Assembly: GCF_003185915.1 (NCBI RefSeq)
Contig: NZ_QHLZ01000004.1
Coordinates: forward strand, 248,001-312,000
Source of the DNA: Arthrobacter psychrochitiniphilus
Lineage (GTDB): Bacteria; Actinomycetota; Actinomycetes; Actinomycetales; Micrococcaceae
Length of the DNA: 64,000 nt
Reading direction: 5' to 3'
The number at the start of each line of letters is the position of its first letter. Position 1 is the stretch's first letter. Of the stretch, positions 7,893 to 16,731 are shown in pieces. The translations under genes and the position numbers were made by a program. The notes below the pieces were generated by a model. It saw only the letters and a list, made by a program, of their open reading frames with translations, was not told the origin of the DNA and searched no databases.

Positions 7893-8419
7893 GTCAGAAG
7901 CAAACATCCGGCGCGCCCGGACCCGCCGGCGGACAAGGCCCTACTCCTGCCCCAGGAAACGCCCAGGGACTCGGCAAAGTGCCCAATAATCCTGTCCTGG
8001 CCAAGACCCCGGAGCAGTTGGACCCAGAGCAGTTGTCCCCAGAGCAGTTGACCCCGGAGCAGTTGACTCCGCGTGAGCTGGCCGGGCACAACCGCATCAG
8101 CACTCAGGCACTGACCTCCGTGGCGAAGGTGGCTGCCGCCCGTGTGCTGGCCGTCCCGGCGGCACAGGTGCGAGTGGGGTGGAATGATGAAGGCGGCCTT
8201 TTAGCCTTGTCCATTTCCTCGGTCATCAGTGCGCCACCGCTTAGCGCTGTGAGCCGGGACGCGGCCCGTTTCCTGCCTGAGGGCAGTATTATTGCCCGAG
8301 CAACGGCAGCCAAAGCCAGGATTCAGTCCCAGGTTGAGTACCTGAGCGGCTCGCGTCTGAGCCGTGTGGATGTACGAATCTCGGGGCTCCTGATGCGCGA
8401 GGACGGGAGAGTTTCATGA
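7889..8419 (+). CDS. second Asp23/Gls24-like protein with PEQL repeat N terminus
   Basis: I place the start at GTG 7889, which overlaps the preceding stop as GTGA; a longer frame from 7844 would run deep into the membrane-protein gene. The 176-residue product has a Gly/Pro-rich N-terminal third, then four consecutive five-residue units of the type PEQLT (about residues 43-62). An Asp23-like core follows (AKVAAARVLAVPAAQVRVGW to VEYLSGSRLSRVDVRISGL). The core is shorter and more diverged than in the first Asp23 gene. Probably a partner in the same envelope-associated assembly. The repeat is unusual for the family. Confidence 0.75.
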   Translation: MSQKQTSGAPGPAGGQGPTPAPGNAQGLGKVPNNPVLAKTPEQLDPEQLSPEQLTPEQLTPRELAGHNRISTQALTSVAKVAAARVLAVPAAQVRVGWNDEGGLLALSISSVISAPPLSAVSRDAARFLPEGSIIARATAAKARIQSQVEYLSGSRLSRVDVRISGLLMREDGRVS

Positions 8420-9015
8420 GGGAACCGGTACAAGAGCGAGCCGCGGGCTTCGCGCGGCACATTCTGCGCAGGGAGACCCATTCGCCGCGGTCCGCGGCCT
8501 CCTTTATCGCAGCGATTCTGGTGGCCGCGATAGCCCTCTATTGCATGCTGGAGACGGTACTTTCGGGGTTGGGTCAACCCACCTGGTTCATCAGTCCTGG
8601 CAGGGCGATGCAGTGGGTGGCAGATCTGCCCGGCGATGCCCCGCGGTTGTTGCTTGGAGCAGCTGGCTTGTTGTTGGCCCTTGTTGGCCTGATTTTCTTT
8701 TGCCATGGGGTGCTGCCCGGGCGGCGTGCCCGCCACGTGCTTAGGCATCCGCGGGTTGCCATTGTGGTGGACGATGAAGTGGTGGCTTCCGCCTTGGCCA
8801 AAACCGCGCGGATGAGCGCCGGGGTCACCCGTGAACAGGTCATGGTGGTTGTCTCCGCCCGCCAGGTTCAGGTGATTGTGCGTCCCACCTCAGGAATTCC
8901 CTTAATGGAGGAGCGCATTCAGGCTGCCGTGGAAGCCCGGCTAAATGCCATGTCCTTGGATCCCGTACCCTCGGTGAGCGTGAAACTGGCCGAAAGTGGA
9001 GTGGTGGGCGTATGA
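8416..9015 (+). CDS. membrane protein of the Asp23 operon (DUF6286-like)
   Basis: This 199-residue protein has two membrane helices (about residues 28-50 and 75-97) and a C-terminal soluble domain (about 110-199). The domain contains HPRVAIVVDDEVVASALAKT and VSARQVQVIVRPTSGIP and resembles a short Asp23-like alpha/beta fold. It keeps the 4-base ATGA overlap with both neighbours. Family assignment to the actinobacterial DUF6286 group is from memory of gene order and length, not from a search. It likely sits in the membrane with its soluble domain facing the cytoplasm, next to the Asp23 proteins. Confidence 0.7.
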   Translation: MREPVQERAAGFARHILRRETHSPRSAASFIAAILVAAIALYCMLETVLSGLGQPTWFISPGRAMQWVADLPGDAPRLLLGAAGLLLALVGLIFFCHGVLPGRRARHVLRHPRVAIVVDDEVVASALAKTARMSAGVTREQVMVVVSARQVQVIVRPTSGIPLMEERIQAAVEARLNAMSLDPVPSVSVKLAESGVVGV

Positions 9016-9632
9016 ACGGCACACCGAGAGCGCTCAATAGGATCATACTGACGCTGATTGGCCTGCTCCTGATCATTGCCGGGGCGGGTGTGCTCACCTT
9101 GGCCGCTGTCCCTGCAGCGGCCAGCTGGTGGCAGGACTATGCTCAGAGGCAGCTGGACTGGCTGCTCGGCGTAGAGGATCACACCAGGCTGCTGCTGACC
9201 TCGCAAAGCTGGATTTGGCTGGCGGTTGCTGCGGTCTTCTTGATAGTGGTGATTGGGATGGTCACGTGGATTGGCAACCAGGGCAAGGGCCGTGCCAGTA
9301 CGTTGCTGGACTATCAGGGAAACCCGGACGACGACGGAGCCGCCGGAGCGGTGAGGCTCAGTTGCGCTGTGGCTGAGCAGGCGCTCAAAAGTGCCCTGCA
9401 AGAACGCACCGATCTGGTGGGCGTCACAGTGGCAAGTTATGACTTCCGCAAACAGACGGCCATAAAGATCCGCGTCTTACCCCGCCAAGGTGTTTCCCCT
9501 CATGTAGTGGCCAGTGATATTACAGATCTTGTGGCCGCCTTGGATAAGTTGCTGGGTTTTGAAGTCCCCATACTTCTCAGTATTGGCAGCGGGGCAAGGT
9601 CACGCTTCACCAAAGCCGAACGAGTCCGCTAG
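9012..9632 (+). CDS. AmaP-like alkaline shock membrane anchor protein
   Basis: The 206-residue protein has two N-terminal membrane helices (about residues 9-36 and 66-88) separated by a loop, then a cytoplasmic domain with an Asp23-like pattern (VRLSCAVAEQALKSALQERT, IKIRVLPRQGVSPHVVASD). This two-helix-plus-soluble-domain layout matches AmaP, which tethers Asp23 to the membrane in staphylococci. Its ATG overlaps the preceding stop (ATGA, 9012-9015). It is the last of the five overlapping genes. A weak hairpin with a T-rich loop (about 9650-9671) separates it from the repeat-protein gene. Confidence 0.75.
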   Translation: MNGTPRALNRIILTLIGLLLIIAGAGVLTLAAVPAAASWWQDYAQRQLDWLLGVEDHTRLLLTSQSWIWLAVAAVFLIVVIGMVTWIGNQGKGRASTLLDYQGNPDDDGAAGAVRLSCAVAEQALKSALQERTDLVGVTVASYDFRKQTAIKIRVLPRQGVSPHVVASDITDLVAALDKLLGFEVPILLSIGSGARSRFTKAERVR

Positions 9633-9700
9633 TCTCTGTTCAGCATTACCCTCCAGTATTTTTGCTGGGGGATCCGCAGCAAAGGATGAAGGACGGGACC

Positions 9701-10018
9701 ATGACTGAGAACAAGGCAGGCAAGCACGTAGCTGACGCCGTTGAAAACGTGAAGGACCTTGCCGGTGACGCAGCTGACTTTGCCGGCGTCGCAGCGGAGA
9801 AGGCCAAAGACGTAGCAGCCGATGCCGTTGACAAGGCGAAGGACTTCGCTGGCGATGCTGGCGAGAACATCAAAGAATTCGCTGGCGATGCTGGTGAAAA
9901 TATTAAGGACTTTGCTGAGGATGCCGGCGAGAATATCAAGGAGTTCGCTGAGGATGCCGTAGGGCATGCCAAGGGCCTGGGCGCCAAGATAGCTGGCATC
10001 TTCAAACACGACAAGTAG
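9701..10018 (+). CDS. small LEA/apolipoprotein-like 11-residue-repeat protein
   Basis: This 105-residue protein is highly charged and built from amphipathic helix repeats. The clearest are three tandem 11-residue units of the form DAGENIKEFAG (about residues 52-84), preceded and followed by looser copies (DAADFAGVAAEKAKDVAADA). This is the pattern of group 3 LEA and apolipoprotein-like proteins and of bacterial CsbD/YtxH-type stress proteins, which may coat membranes or protect during drying. No signal peptide or membrane helix. I use ATG 9701 because AAGGA lies 7 bases upstream; upstream ATGs in frame lack this. It follows the Asp23 operon by 68 bases and may be co-transcribed. Confidence 0.75.
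   Translation: MTENKAGKHVADAVENVKDLAGDAADFAGVAAEKAKDVAADAVDKAKDFAGDAGENIKEFAGDAGENIKDFAEDAGENIKEFAEDAVGHAKGLGAKIAGIFKHDK
9854..9952 (+). repeat. three tandem 33-bp coding repeats
   Basis: Three in-frame units of 33 bases beginning GATGCTGGCGAGAAC or close variants (9854-9886, 9887-9919, 9920-9952) each code for DAGENIK(E/D)FA(G/E). A fourth unit starting at 9953 has diverged. The differences are mostly in third codon positions, as expected for selection on the amphipathic helix. Confidence 0.9.
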
Positions 10019-10090
10019 CTCGGCCGCTCCCTCGCCCCGGTTCAACCCAAGGCGAAAGAGTTAGTGCAAACAAGTTAGTGCAAAAAGGTT

Positions 10091-10121
10091 AGGGCGGCGG
10101 CCGGTTTTACCCCGCCGCCCT
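10091..10121. terminator. bidirectional hairpin terminator
   Basis: AGGGCGGCGG (10091-10100) and CCGCCGCCCT (10112-10121) form a perfect 10-bp GC stem with a TTTT-containing loop. It lies between the convergent LEA-like gene and alpha-glucosidase gene. Confidence 0.75.
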
Positions 10122-10177
10122 CACCCTTATCAGCCCTGGCCCGTCCGTCCAGAATTGCTCCGGCTGGAGAACTCCTG

Positions 10178-11917
10178 TTAGCTCTCCAGCCACACGGCGG
10201 AGTTCGGGGACAGCGCTCCGTTGAGCACAGCACTGGCCGAACTGGCCAGCAGCACGGACGCCCCGGCTGGCAGCGTGATAGGGACCTCGCCGACGTTGGC
10301 CACGACGCTGATGCCCCCGTTGGTATACGCCACAACACCCACGCCCGGATCATGCGCGGCGGCCCAGAGGTGTGTTCCCACACCCAAGGCATGCTGTTTT
10401 CGCAGTGCCAGCGCGGAACGATAAAGCTCAAAAGTGGACTCGGCAACAGCAACTTGAACATCAGCTGCATAACGGGCAAAGGATTCGGGCTGCGGTAGCC
10501 ACGGCTCTGCCACCGAAATGTTCGCCACCGACGTGCGCGTCCCGTCAGCCAGCGCCCCGGAACTGAAACCGAATCCGGGCCTGCTGGCATGCCATGGCAG
10601 GGGAACTCGGCAGCCATCCCTGCCGCGCTCAGTCCCGTTGGTCCGGAAGAAGGCTGGATCCTGGCGAACGGAGGCCGGCAAGGCAGTGTGTTCTGGAAGG
10701 CCCAGTTCTTCGCCCTGATAAATATATGCTGACCCCGGCAACGCCATCATCAGCAAGGTCGCTGCACGGGCACGGGCCAGCCCCAATTCCTCGTTGGGCT
10801 GCTCATCCTCGGCGCTGATCCCCTTGGGGAATGTGGTGGGATCACTCAGGCCGAACCGTGAAGGGTGGCGGACCGTGTCATGATTCGAGAGCACCCAGGT
10901 TGCCGGTGCGCCAACAGTGGCATTGGCTGCCAAGGAATTTTCGACCGCGGTCGCGATCCGCCCGGCATCCCAGCCCGCGAGCAGGAACTCAAAGTTGAAG
11001 GCCTGCTGCATCTCATCCTCACGTACATACAATGCCAGCCTCTCCGGCTGCTCAACCCAGGCTTCGGCAACCAACATGCGCTCACCGGTGTACTCCTTGA
11101 GCACACGGTTCCAGCTGCGGTAAATCTCATGTACACCGTCCTGGTCGAAGAACGGTGACGGCGGATTCATGGCTGAACTATGCTCGGCGGGATCCTGCGT
11201 GTTTTCCTCACCCGCAACCATGGCCGCCTGCCCATCCCAATCCGGCAGCCCCGGGGCTTTCACCATTCCATGCGCCACATCCACACGGAACCCGTCCACG
11301 CCACGGTCAAGCCAGAACCGCAAAACAGATTCCATTTCGGTGTGCACCTGCGGGTTGTCCCAATTCAGGTCAGGCTGTTTGGTGTCAAAAAGGTGCAGAT
11401 ACCACTGCCCCGGCACGCCGTTGTCCATGATGCGGGTCCAGGCCGGGCCACCAAAAATTGACTGCCAGTTGTTGGGAGGAACGTTTCCATCCTTGCCCAG
11501 CCCGTCCCGGAACAAGTAGCGGTTGCGGGCCGGTGAACCTTCCGGGGATTCTAGCGCATCCTGGAACCACACGTGCTCATCCGAGGTGTGGTTGGGGACC
11601 AAATCCACAATAACCCGCAAATTCAAGCCATGGGCCTTGGCAAGCATGGCGTCGAAGTCGGCTAAATCGCCAAACCGCGGGTCCACCTGGCGATAGTCGG
11701 CCACATCATATCCGGCGTCCGCCTGCGGTGAAAGGTAAAACGGGGAGAGCCAAATCGCATCGATTCCCAACCCAGCCAGATACTCCAATTTTCCGGAAAT
11801 TCCGGGTAGATCGCCCATGCCGTCATTGTTTCCATCGGCAAAGGAACGCGGGTAGATCTGATAAATAACGGCGCTTGACCACCACGGCGTAGTAGCGGTT
11901 GCCTGAAAAACAGTCAT
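10178..11917 (-). CDS. GH13 alpha-glucosidase (oligo-1,6/alpha-glucosidase type)
   Basis: The 579-residue protein is a complete glycoside hydrolase family 13 enzyme without signal peptide, so it acts in the cytoplasm on imported oligosaccharides. Conserved regions are in order: DLVPNHTS (region I), GVDGFRVDVAHG with nucleophile Asp213 (II), VAEAWVE with acid/base Glu285 (III) and LSNHDTVRH with stabiliser Asp347 (IV). The start YQIYPRSFADGNNDGMGDL is typical of oligo-1,6-glucosidases, trehalulose hydrolases and alpha-glucosidases; exact linkage preference cannot be read. It faces away from the oligosaccharide importer across a shared region containing a LacI-type operator, which suggests joint control. 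The length is normal for the subfamily. Confidence 0.93.
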   Translation of the reverse strand: MTVFQATATTPWWSSAVIYQIYPRSFADGNNDGMGDLPGISGKLEYLAGLGIDAIWLSPFYLSPQADAGYDVADYRQVDPRFGDLADFDAMLAKAHGLNLRVIVDLVPNHTSDEHVWFQDALESPEGSPARNRYLFRDGLGKDGNVPPNNWQSIFGGPAWTRIMDNGVPGQWYLHLFDTKQPDLNWDNPQVHTEMESVLRFWLDRGVDGFRVDVAHGMVKAPGLPDWDGQAAMVAGEENTQDPAEHSSAMNPPSPFFDQDGVHEIYRSWNRVLKEYTGERMLVAEAWVEQPERLALYVREDEMQQAFNFEFLLAGWDAGRIATAVENSLAANATVGAPATWVLSNHDTVRHPSRFGLSDPTTFPKGISAEDEQPNEELGLARARAATLLMMALPGSAYIYQGEELGLPEHTALPASVRQDPAFFRTNGTERGRDGCRVPLPWHASRPGFGFSSGALADGTRTSVANISVAEPWLPQPESFARYAADVQVAVAESTFELYRSALALRKQHALGVGTHLWAAAHDPGVGVVAYTNGGISVVANVGEVPITLPAGASVLLASSASAVLNGALSPNSAVWLES

Positions 11918-11952
11918 GAGTTCTCCTTCGGTGACGAATTGCTAACAAATAA

Positions 11953-11966
11953 TGTAAGCGCTTGCA
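11953..11966. promoter_or_regulatory. LacI/GalR-type operator between alpha-glucosidase and importer genes
   Basis: TGTAAGCGCTTGCA is a nearly perfect 14-base palindrome centred on CG and matches the TGNAANCGNTTNCA pattern bound by LacI-family regulators. It lies 36 bases from the alpha-glucosidase start and about 98 bases before the binding-protein gene. The LacI gene at 15690-16703 is the obvious candidate to bind it. Confidence 0.8.
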
Positions 11967-12063
11967 CTATCGCATTACATCCTACTAGTGTGATTCAGAC
12001 CACTCAAACCCGGCCCCCTGGGGGTGTGCCAGGAACTCATCATTTGACACCAGGAGAATTGCG

Positions 12064-13353
12064 ATGCCAAAGAAAATTTCCAGAATGCTGCTGCCGGTGG
12101 CCACCGCCGCAACATTTGCCCTTCTGCTTTCAGCCTGCAGTGGCGGGAGCGGAGGCGGTGGAGGCGGCGGCGGTGGAGCTGCCACTGAAAACCTTGACGG
12201 TCGCGGACCCATCACATACGTGCAGGGCAAGGACAATTCGGACGTGGTGCGCCCCCTCATTGAGAAGTGGAATGCGGCGCATCCGGATGAAAAGGTCACG
12301 TTCAAGGAACAGTCAGATAACGCAGACCAGCAGCATGATGATCTGGTGAAAAACTTTCAGGCAAAGAACGTCGATTACGATGTGGCCAGTGTTGATGTCA
12401 TCTGGACCGCCGAATTTGCAGCCCAAGGCTGGTTGCAGCCGCTGAAGGACACCATGGCCGTCTCTACTGAAGGCATGCTGCCCGCCACGGTGAAGACCGG
12501 AACGTACCGGGATGTGTTGTACACACTGCCCCAGACTTCTGATGGCGGCATGCTCTACTACCGCAAGGATCTGGTTCCTACCCCGCCCAAGACTTGGGAT
12601 GAAATGATGTCCATGTGCCCCATTGCCAAGGAGAAGGGCATTGACTGCTACGCCGGCCAGTTCGCGCAGTATGAAGGCCTGACGGTCAACGTCGCGGAAG
12701 CCATCAACAGCCAGGGCGGGACCATAGTTGGCAGTGACGGCAAAGCAACGGTGAACTCGGCCGAGGCCAAAGCCGGCCTGGGGAATCTCGTTGAAGCCTA
12801 CAAGAGCGGCAATATTCCCAAGCAGGCACTGACTTATCAGGAAGAGCAAGGCCGGCAGTCGTTTGAGGACGGCAAGCTGATGTTCCTGCGGAACTGGCCG
12901 TATGTGTACAACCTGGCCAAAACCGATGGCTCCTCAACCGTGAAAGATACATTTGGGATTGCCCCGCTGCCCGGCAAGGATGGGCCCGGTGCCTCAACCC
13001 TTGGGGGTCACAACCTAGGCGTCAGTGTCTACTCGAAGAACAAGGCTACGGCCAAGGACTTTCTGGCATTCATGACCAGTGAGGAGACACAGAAGTTCTA
13101 CTCCACTCAAGGATCTCTTGCGCCGGTGCTTGAATCCCTCTACACGGACCCCACGCTGGTGGAAAAGCTGCCGTACCTGCCCGTGCTCCTGACCTCCATC
13201 CAGAACGCTGTCCCGCGCCCGGTGACCCCGTTCTATCCTGCCGTCACACAGGCCATTCAGCAGAACAGCTTCGCGGCCCTGCAAGGCACCAAGACCGTGG
13301 ACCAGGCTTTGACTGACATGGAAGCAGCTATCAACACCACTGTGTCGAAGTAG
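12064..13353 (+). CDS. oligosaccharide ABC transporter substrate-binding lipoprotein
   Basis: The 429-residue precursor begins with a lipoprotein signal (MPKKISRMLLPVATAATFAL then LLSAC, lipidated Cys25) and a Gly/Ser-rich spacer containing a run of glycines. It then has a family 1 solute-binding fold (ITYVQGKDNSDVVRPLIEKW, VDVIWTAEFAAQGWL, a late SIQNAVPRPVTPFYPAVTQA). The last motif is typical of maltose- or trehalose-type binding proteins. AGGAGA lies 7 bases before the ATG. It is the first gene of an importer operon without an ATPase gene; a shared MsiK/UgpC-type ATPase elsewhere would complete it. Together with the neighbouring alpha-glucosidase, an alpha-glucoside is the likely ligand. 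Confidence 0.9.
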   Translation: MPKKISRMLLPVATAATFALLLSACSGGSGGGGGGGGGAATENLDGRGPITYVQGKDNSDVVRPLIEKWNAAHPDEKVTFKEQSDNADQQHDDLVKNFQAKNVDYDVASVDVIWTAEFAAQGWLQPLKDTMAVSTEGMLPATVKTGTYRDVLYTLPQTSDGGMLYYRKDLVPTPPKTWDEMMSMCPIAKEKGIDCYAGQFAQYEGLTVNVAEAINSQGGTIVGSDGKATVNSAEAKAGLGNLVEAYKSGNIPKQALTYQEEQGRQSFEDGKLMFLRNWPYVYNLAKTDGSSTVKDTFGIAPLPGKDGPGASTLGGHNLGVSVYSKNKATAKDFLAFMTSEETQKFYSTQGSLAPVLESLYTDPTLVEKLPYLPVLLTSIQNAVPRPVTPFYPAVTQAIQQNSFAALQGTKTVDQALTDMEAAINTTVSK

Positions 13354-13359
13354 TGCAGC

Positions 13360-13392
13360 GCGGCCCGGCAGAGATCAGCCCTGCCGGGCCGC
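13360..13392 (+). terminator. intercistronic hairpin after the binding-protein gene
   Basis: A perfect 12-bp stem, GCGGCCCGGCAG (13360-13371) with CTGCCGGGCCGC (13381-13392), begins 7 bases after the stop codon and lacks a T tract. Such hairpins between binding-protein and permease genes usually stabilise the upstream message or partly terminate, giving more binding protein than permease. Confidence 0.7.
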
Positions 13393-13446
13393 CGCCCTCC
13401 TTGCCCGCGGGCGGTAATTTCATCAAGCACGAAGAAAGGAGCGGCC

Positions 13447-14483
<1,037 letters not shown>

Positions 14484-14487
<4 letters not shown>

Positions 14488-15374
14488 GCACATTGACGCA
14501 AACCTCAACAGAACACGCGGCGGCCGCTAAGAATGTTGCGCTGAGGCGCAACCGCTGGGCCAGTTCGCGGACTTACATCAGCGCGGCCATCATTGTGATC
14601 TGGTGCCTGCTGCCGTTCTACTGGATGGTTGTCACGGCATTCCGCGATGTTGGCTACACCTTTGACCCAACCCCTTTCTTCACCCACGTCACGTTGGATA
14701 ACTTCGCCACGGCCTTCTCCTCGGAAATGGGTAACCATTTGGACCGGGCGTTGTTGAACTCCCTGTTCATTTCAGGGGTCACCACCGTGGTGGCACTGCT
14801 TTTCGGCATATTTGCCGCCTATGCGCTGGCCAGGCTGAACTTCCGTGGGAAGTTTCTGGTGCTGGGACTCATTCTGGGAGCCTCCATGTTCCCTGGTGTG
14901 GCCATTGTTACCCCGCTGTTTCAGCTTTTTACCAACATCAACTGGGTAGGCACCTACCAGGCAATGATCATTCCCAATATCTCCTTTGTGCTTCCCCTGA
15001 CGGTTTACACCCTGACCTCATTCTTCCGTGAGATGCCGTGGGAGTTGGAAGAAGCAGCCCGCATTGACGGGTGCACGGCCGGGCAGGCCTTCCGCAAGGT
15101 GATTATGCCGCTGGCAGCACCTGCCGTATTCACAACAGCTATTTTGGCTTTCATTGCCGCCTGGAATGAGTACCTGATTGCCAGCATCCTCTCCAACGAT
15201 GCAACGCAGACGGTAACGGTAGCTATTGCCAGTTTTGCCGGTTCTCAGCCGCATCAGGAACCCTATACGGCCGTCATGGCCGCCGGAACAGTGGTCACGA
15301 TCCCACTGGTGGTGCTGGTGTTGATCTTCCAGCGCAAGATCGTTTCCGGACTCACCGCTGGGGCGGTGAAGTAG
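14484..15374 (+). CDS. sugar ABC transporter permease (MalG/UgpE type)
   Basis: This 296-residue permease has six membrane helices and the EAA loop WELEEAARIDGCTAGQAFRK (about residues 186-205). It is the usual second subunit of carbohydrate importers of the CUT1 class. Its ATG overlaps the stop of the first permease. The C-terminal RKIVSGLTAGAVK is the classic end of MalG-like proteins. Confidence 0.93.
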
Positions 15375-15377
15375 GCC

Positions 15378-15647
15378 GTGGCGCGCAACCAGCGCAAGCA
15401 TGATGCCGGGACCAATGCCTTACACATCCCAACCAGTAAGCAGAAGAGCGCCGAGGATTTTGACATCATCATTGGGTTTCTCGGCTTTTGGGCCCTCGTG
15501 CTTTTCTCCGTCACCGTGTGGTTGGAGGTGACAGGGAAGCCCGCCCTGATTTGGGCGCTAGGATTGCTGCTGGTTTGCCTGGCGCTGTGGGGAATGCTCC
15601 GATTGCGCAGGAAGCTGCCTCAGAGGCGTGGGAGGCGACCCCGCTAG
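15378..15647 (+). CDS. small membrane protein of the sugar-import operon
   Basis: The 89-residue protein starts with GTG three bases after the permease stop. It has a polar N-terminal third, two membrane helices (about residues 30-50 and 54-72) and a very basic tail (RLRRKLPQRRGRRPR). I do not recognise a family. Its position between the permease and LacI genes, with close spacing, indicates translation in the operon. A role in transporter assembly is possible but unsupported. Confidence 0.6.
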   Translation: MARNQRKHDAGTNALHIPTSKQKSAEDFDIIIGFLGFWALVLFSVTVWLEVTGKPALIWALGLLLVCLALWGMLRLRRKLPQRRGRRPR

Positions 15648-15689
15648 CTTCACAACGGCCAGCATGCAGTGTGAGAGGAAGGGCCTGAA

Positions 15690-16703
15690 ATGAGCGTCAG
15701 CATTGAGGACGTCGCCAAACGCGCGGAAGTTTCCACAGCCACCGTCTCACGTGCGCTCCGCGGCCTGCCCAAGGTCAGCCCCGCCACACGGGAGAGAGTT
15801 CTGGCAGTGGCGGCCGAGCTTGGCTATGTGCCGTCGCCTTCAGCGACGGGGCTAGCCACCGGCCGGACCAAGACCGTCGGAGTGTTGATGCCCTTTGTTG
15901 ACCGCTGGTATTTTGGGCACGCGCTAGAAGGTGTCGATCAAGAACTGCGCAGCAGAGGTTACAACCTGTTGCTCTTGAGCCTAGGTGGATACTTGCACGG
16001 CAATAAGCGCCGCTTCACCGAACAAATGGTGCGCAAACAAATAGACGGCCTTGTGGTGCTGTGCATGGGCTTGTCCCAGAGCGAGCTGGAAGAGTTAGCG
16101 AAAACACAAATGCCGGTGGTAGCGGTCGGCGGGCCGATCGAGGGCTGTGTTGGCGTCCACATTGACGATTTTGCCGCAGCAACAGCGGCCACCACTCATC
16201 TTATTGATTTGGGTCACCGCAAAATCGCCCACTTGCGCGGTGGCGTCAAGGATGAGATCAACTTTGTAGTACCGGGTCTGCGAGCTGAGGGATTCGCCGC
16301 AACAATGCGCAGCGCAGGGTTGGAATTACGTCCGGAATTCAGTGTTGCGGGAGACTTCACGGCAGCTCAGGGGGCCGCCGCCGCGGGCCGGATTTTCGAT
16401 CTCCCAGGAGAAAAACCAACAGCAGTTTTCTGTGGGTCGGATGAAATGGCGCTGGGGCTCATGTTTGAGGCGCGGCGGCGCGGCATCCGTATTCCGGAAG
16501 ACCTCTCTGTTGTGGGCATCGACAACCATGACTTCTCGGTGCTGGCCGGGCTCACCACCATCGCTCAGGATCCGGTGGAGCATGGGCGGCAGGCAGCGGC
16601 AATTTTGTTGGATGCGGTAGAGGGTAAGCCGGAGGCCATCACACAAAAATACATGCCCTTCCAGCTCCTGAAACGTGAATCAACTGCCCGCCTACCAAGC
16701 TGA
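15690..16703 (+). CDS. LacI-family transcriptional regulator
   Basis: The 337-residue protein has an N-terminal LacI helix-turn-helix (SIEDVAKRAEVSTATVSRAL, residues 3-22), the hinge helix region near residue 50, and a periplasmic-binding-protein-like effector domain (TVGVLMPFVDRWYFGHALEG onward). GGAAGG precedes the ATG. As last gene of the sugar-import locus it probably represses the importer and alpha-glucosidase through the TGTAAGCGCTTGCA operator, released by the imported sugar; the ligand is not readable. Confidence 0.92.
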   Translation: MSVSIEDVAKRAEVSTATVSRALRGLPKVSPATRERVLAVAAELGYVPSPSATGLATGRTKTVGVLMPFVDRWYFGHALEGVDQELRSRGYNLLLLSLGGYLHGNKRRFTEQMVRKQIDGLVVLCMGLSQSELEELAKTQMPVVAVGGPIEGCVGVHIDDFAAATAATTHLIDLGHRKIAHLRGGVKDEINFVVPGLRAEGFAATMRSAGLELRPEFSVAGDFTAAQGAAAAGRIFDLPGEKPTAVFCGSDEMALGLMFEARRRGIRIPEDLSVVGIDNHDFSVLAGLTTIAQDPVEHGRQAAAILLDAVEGKPEAITQKYMPFQLLKRESTARLPS

Positions 16704-16731
16704 GCGGACTCGTTAGCTCAATGAGGGCTGC

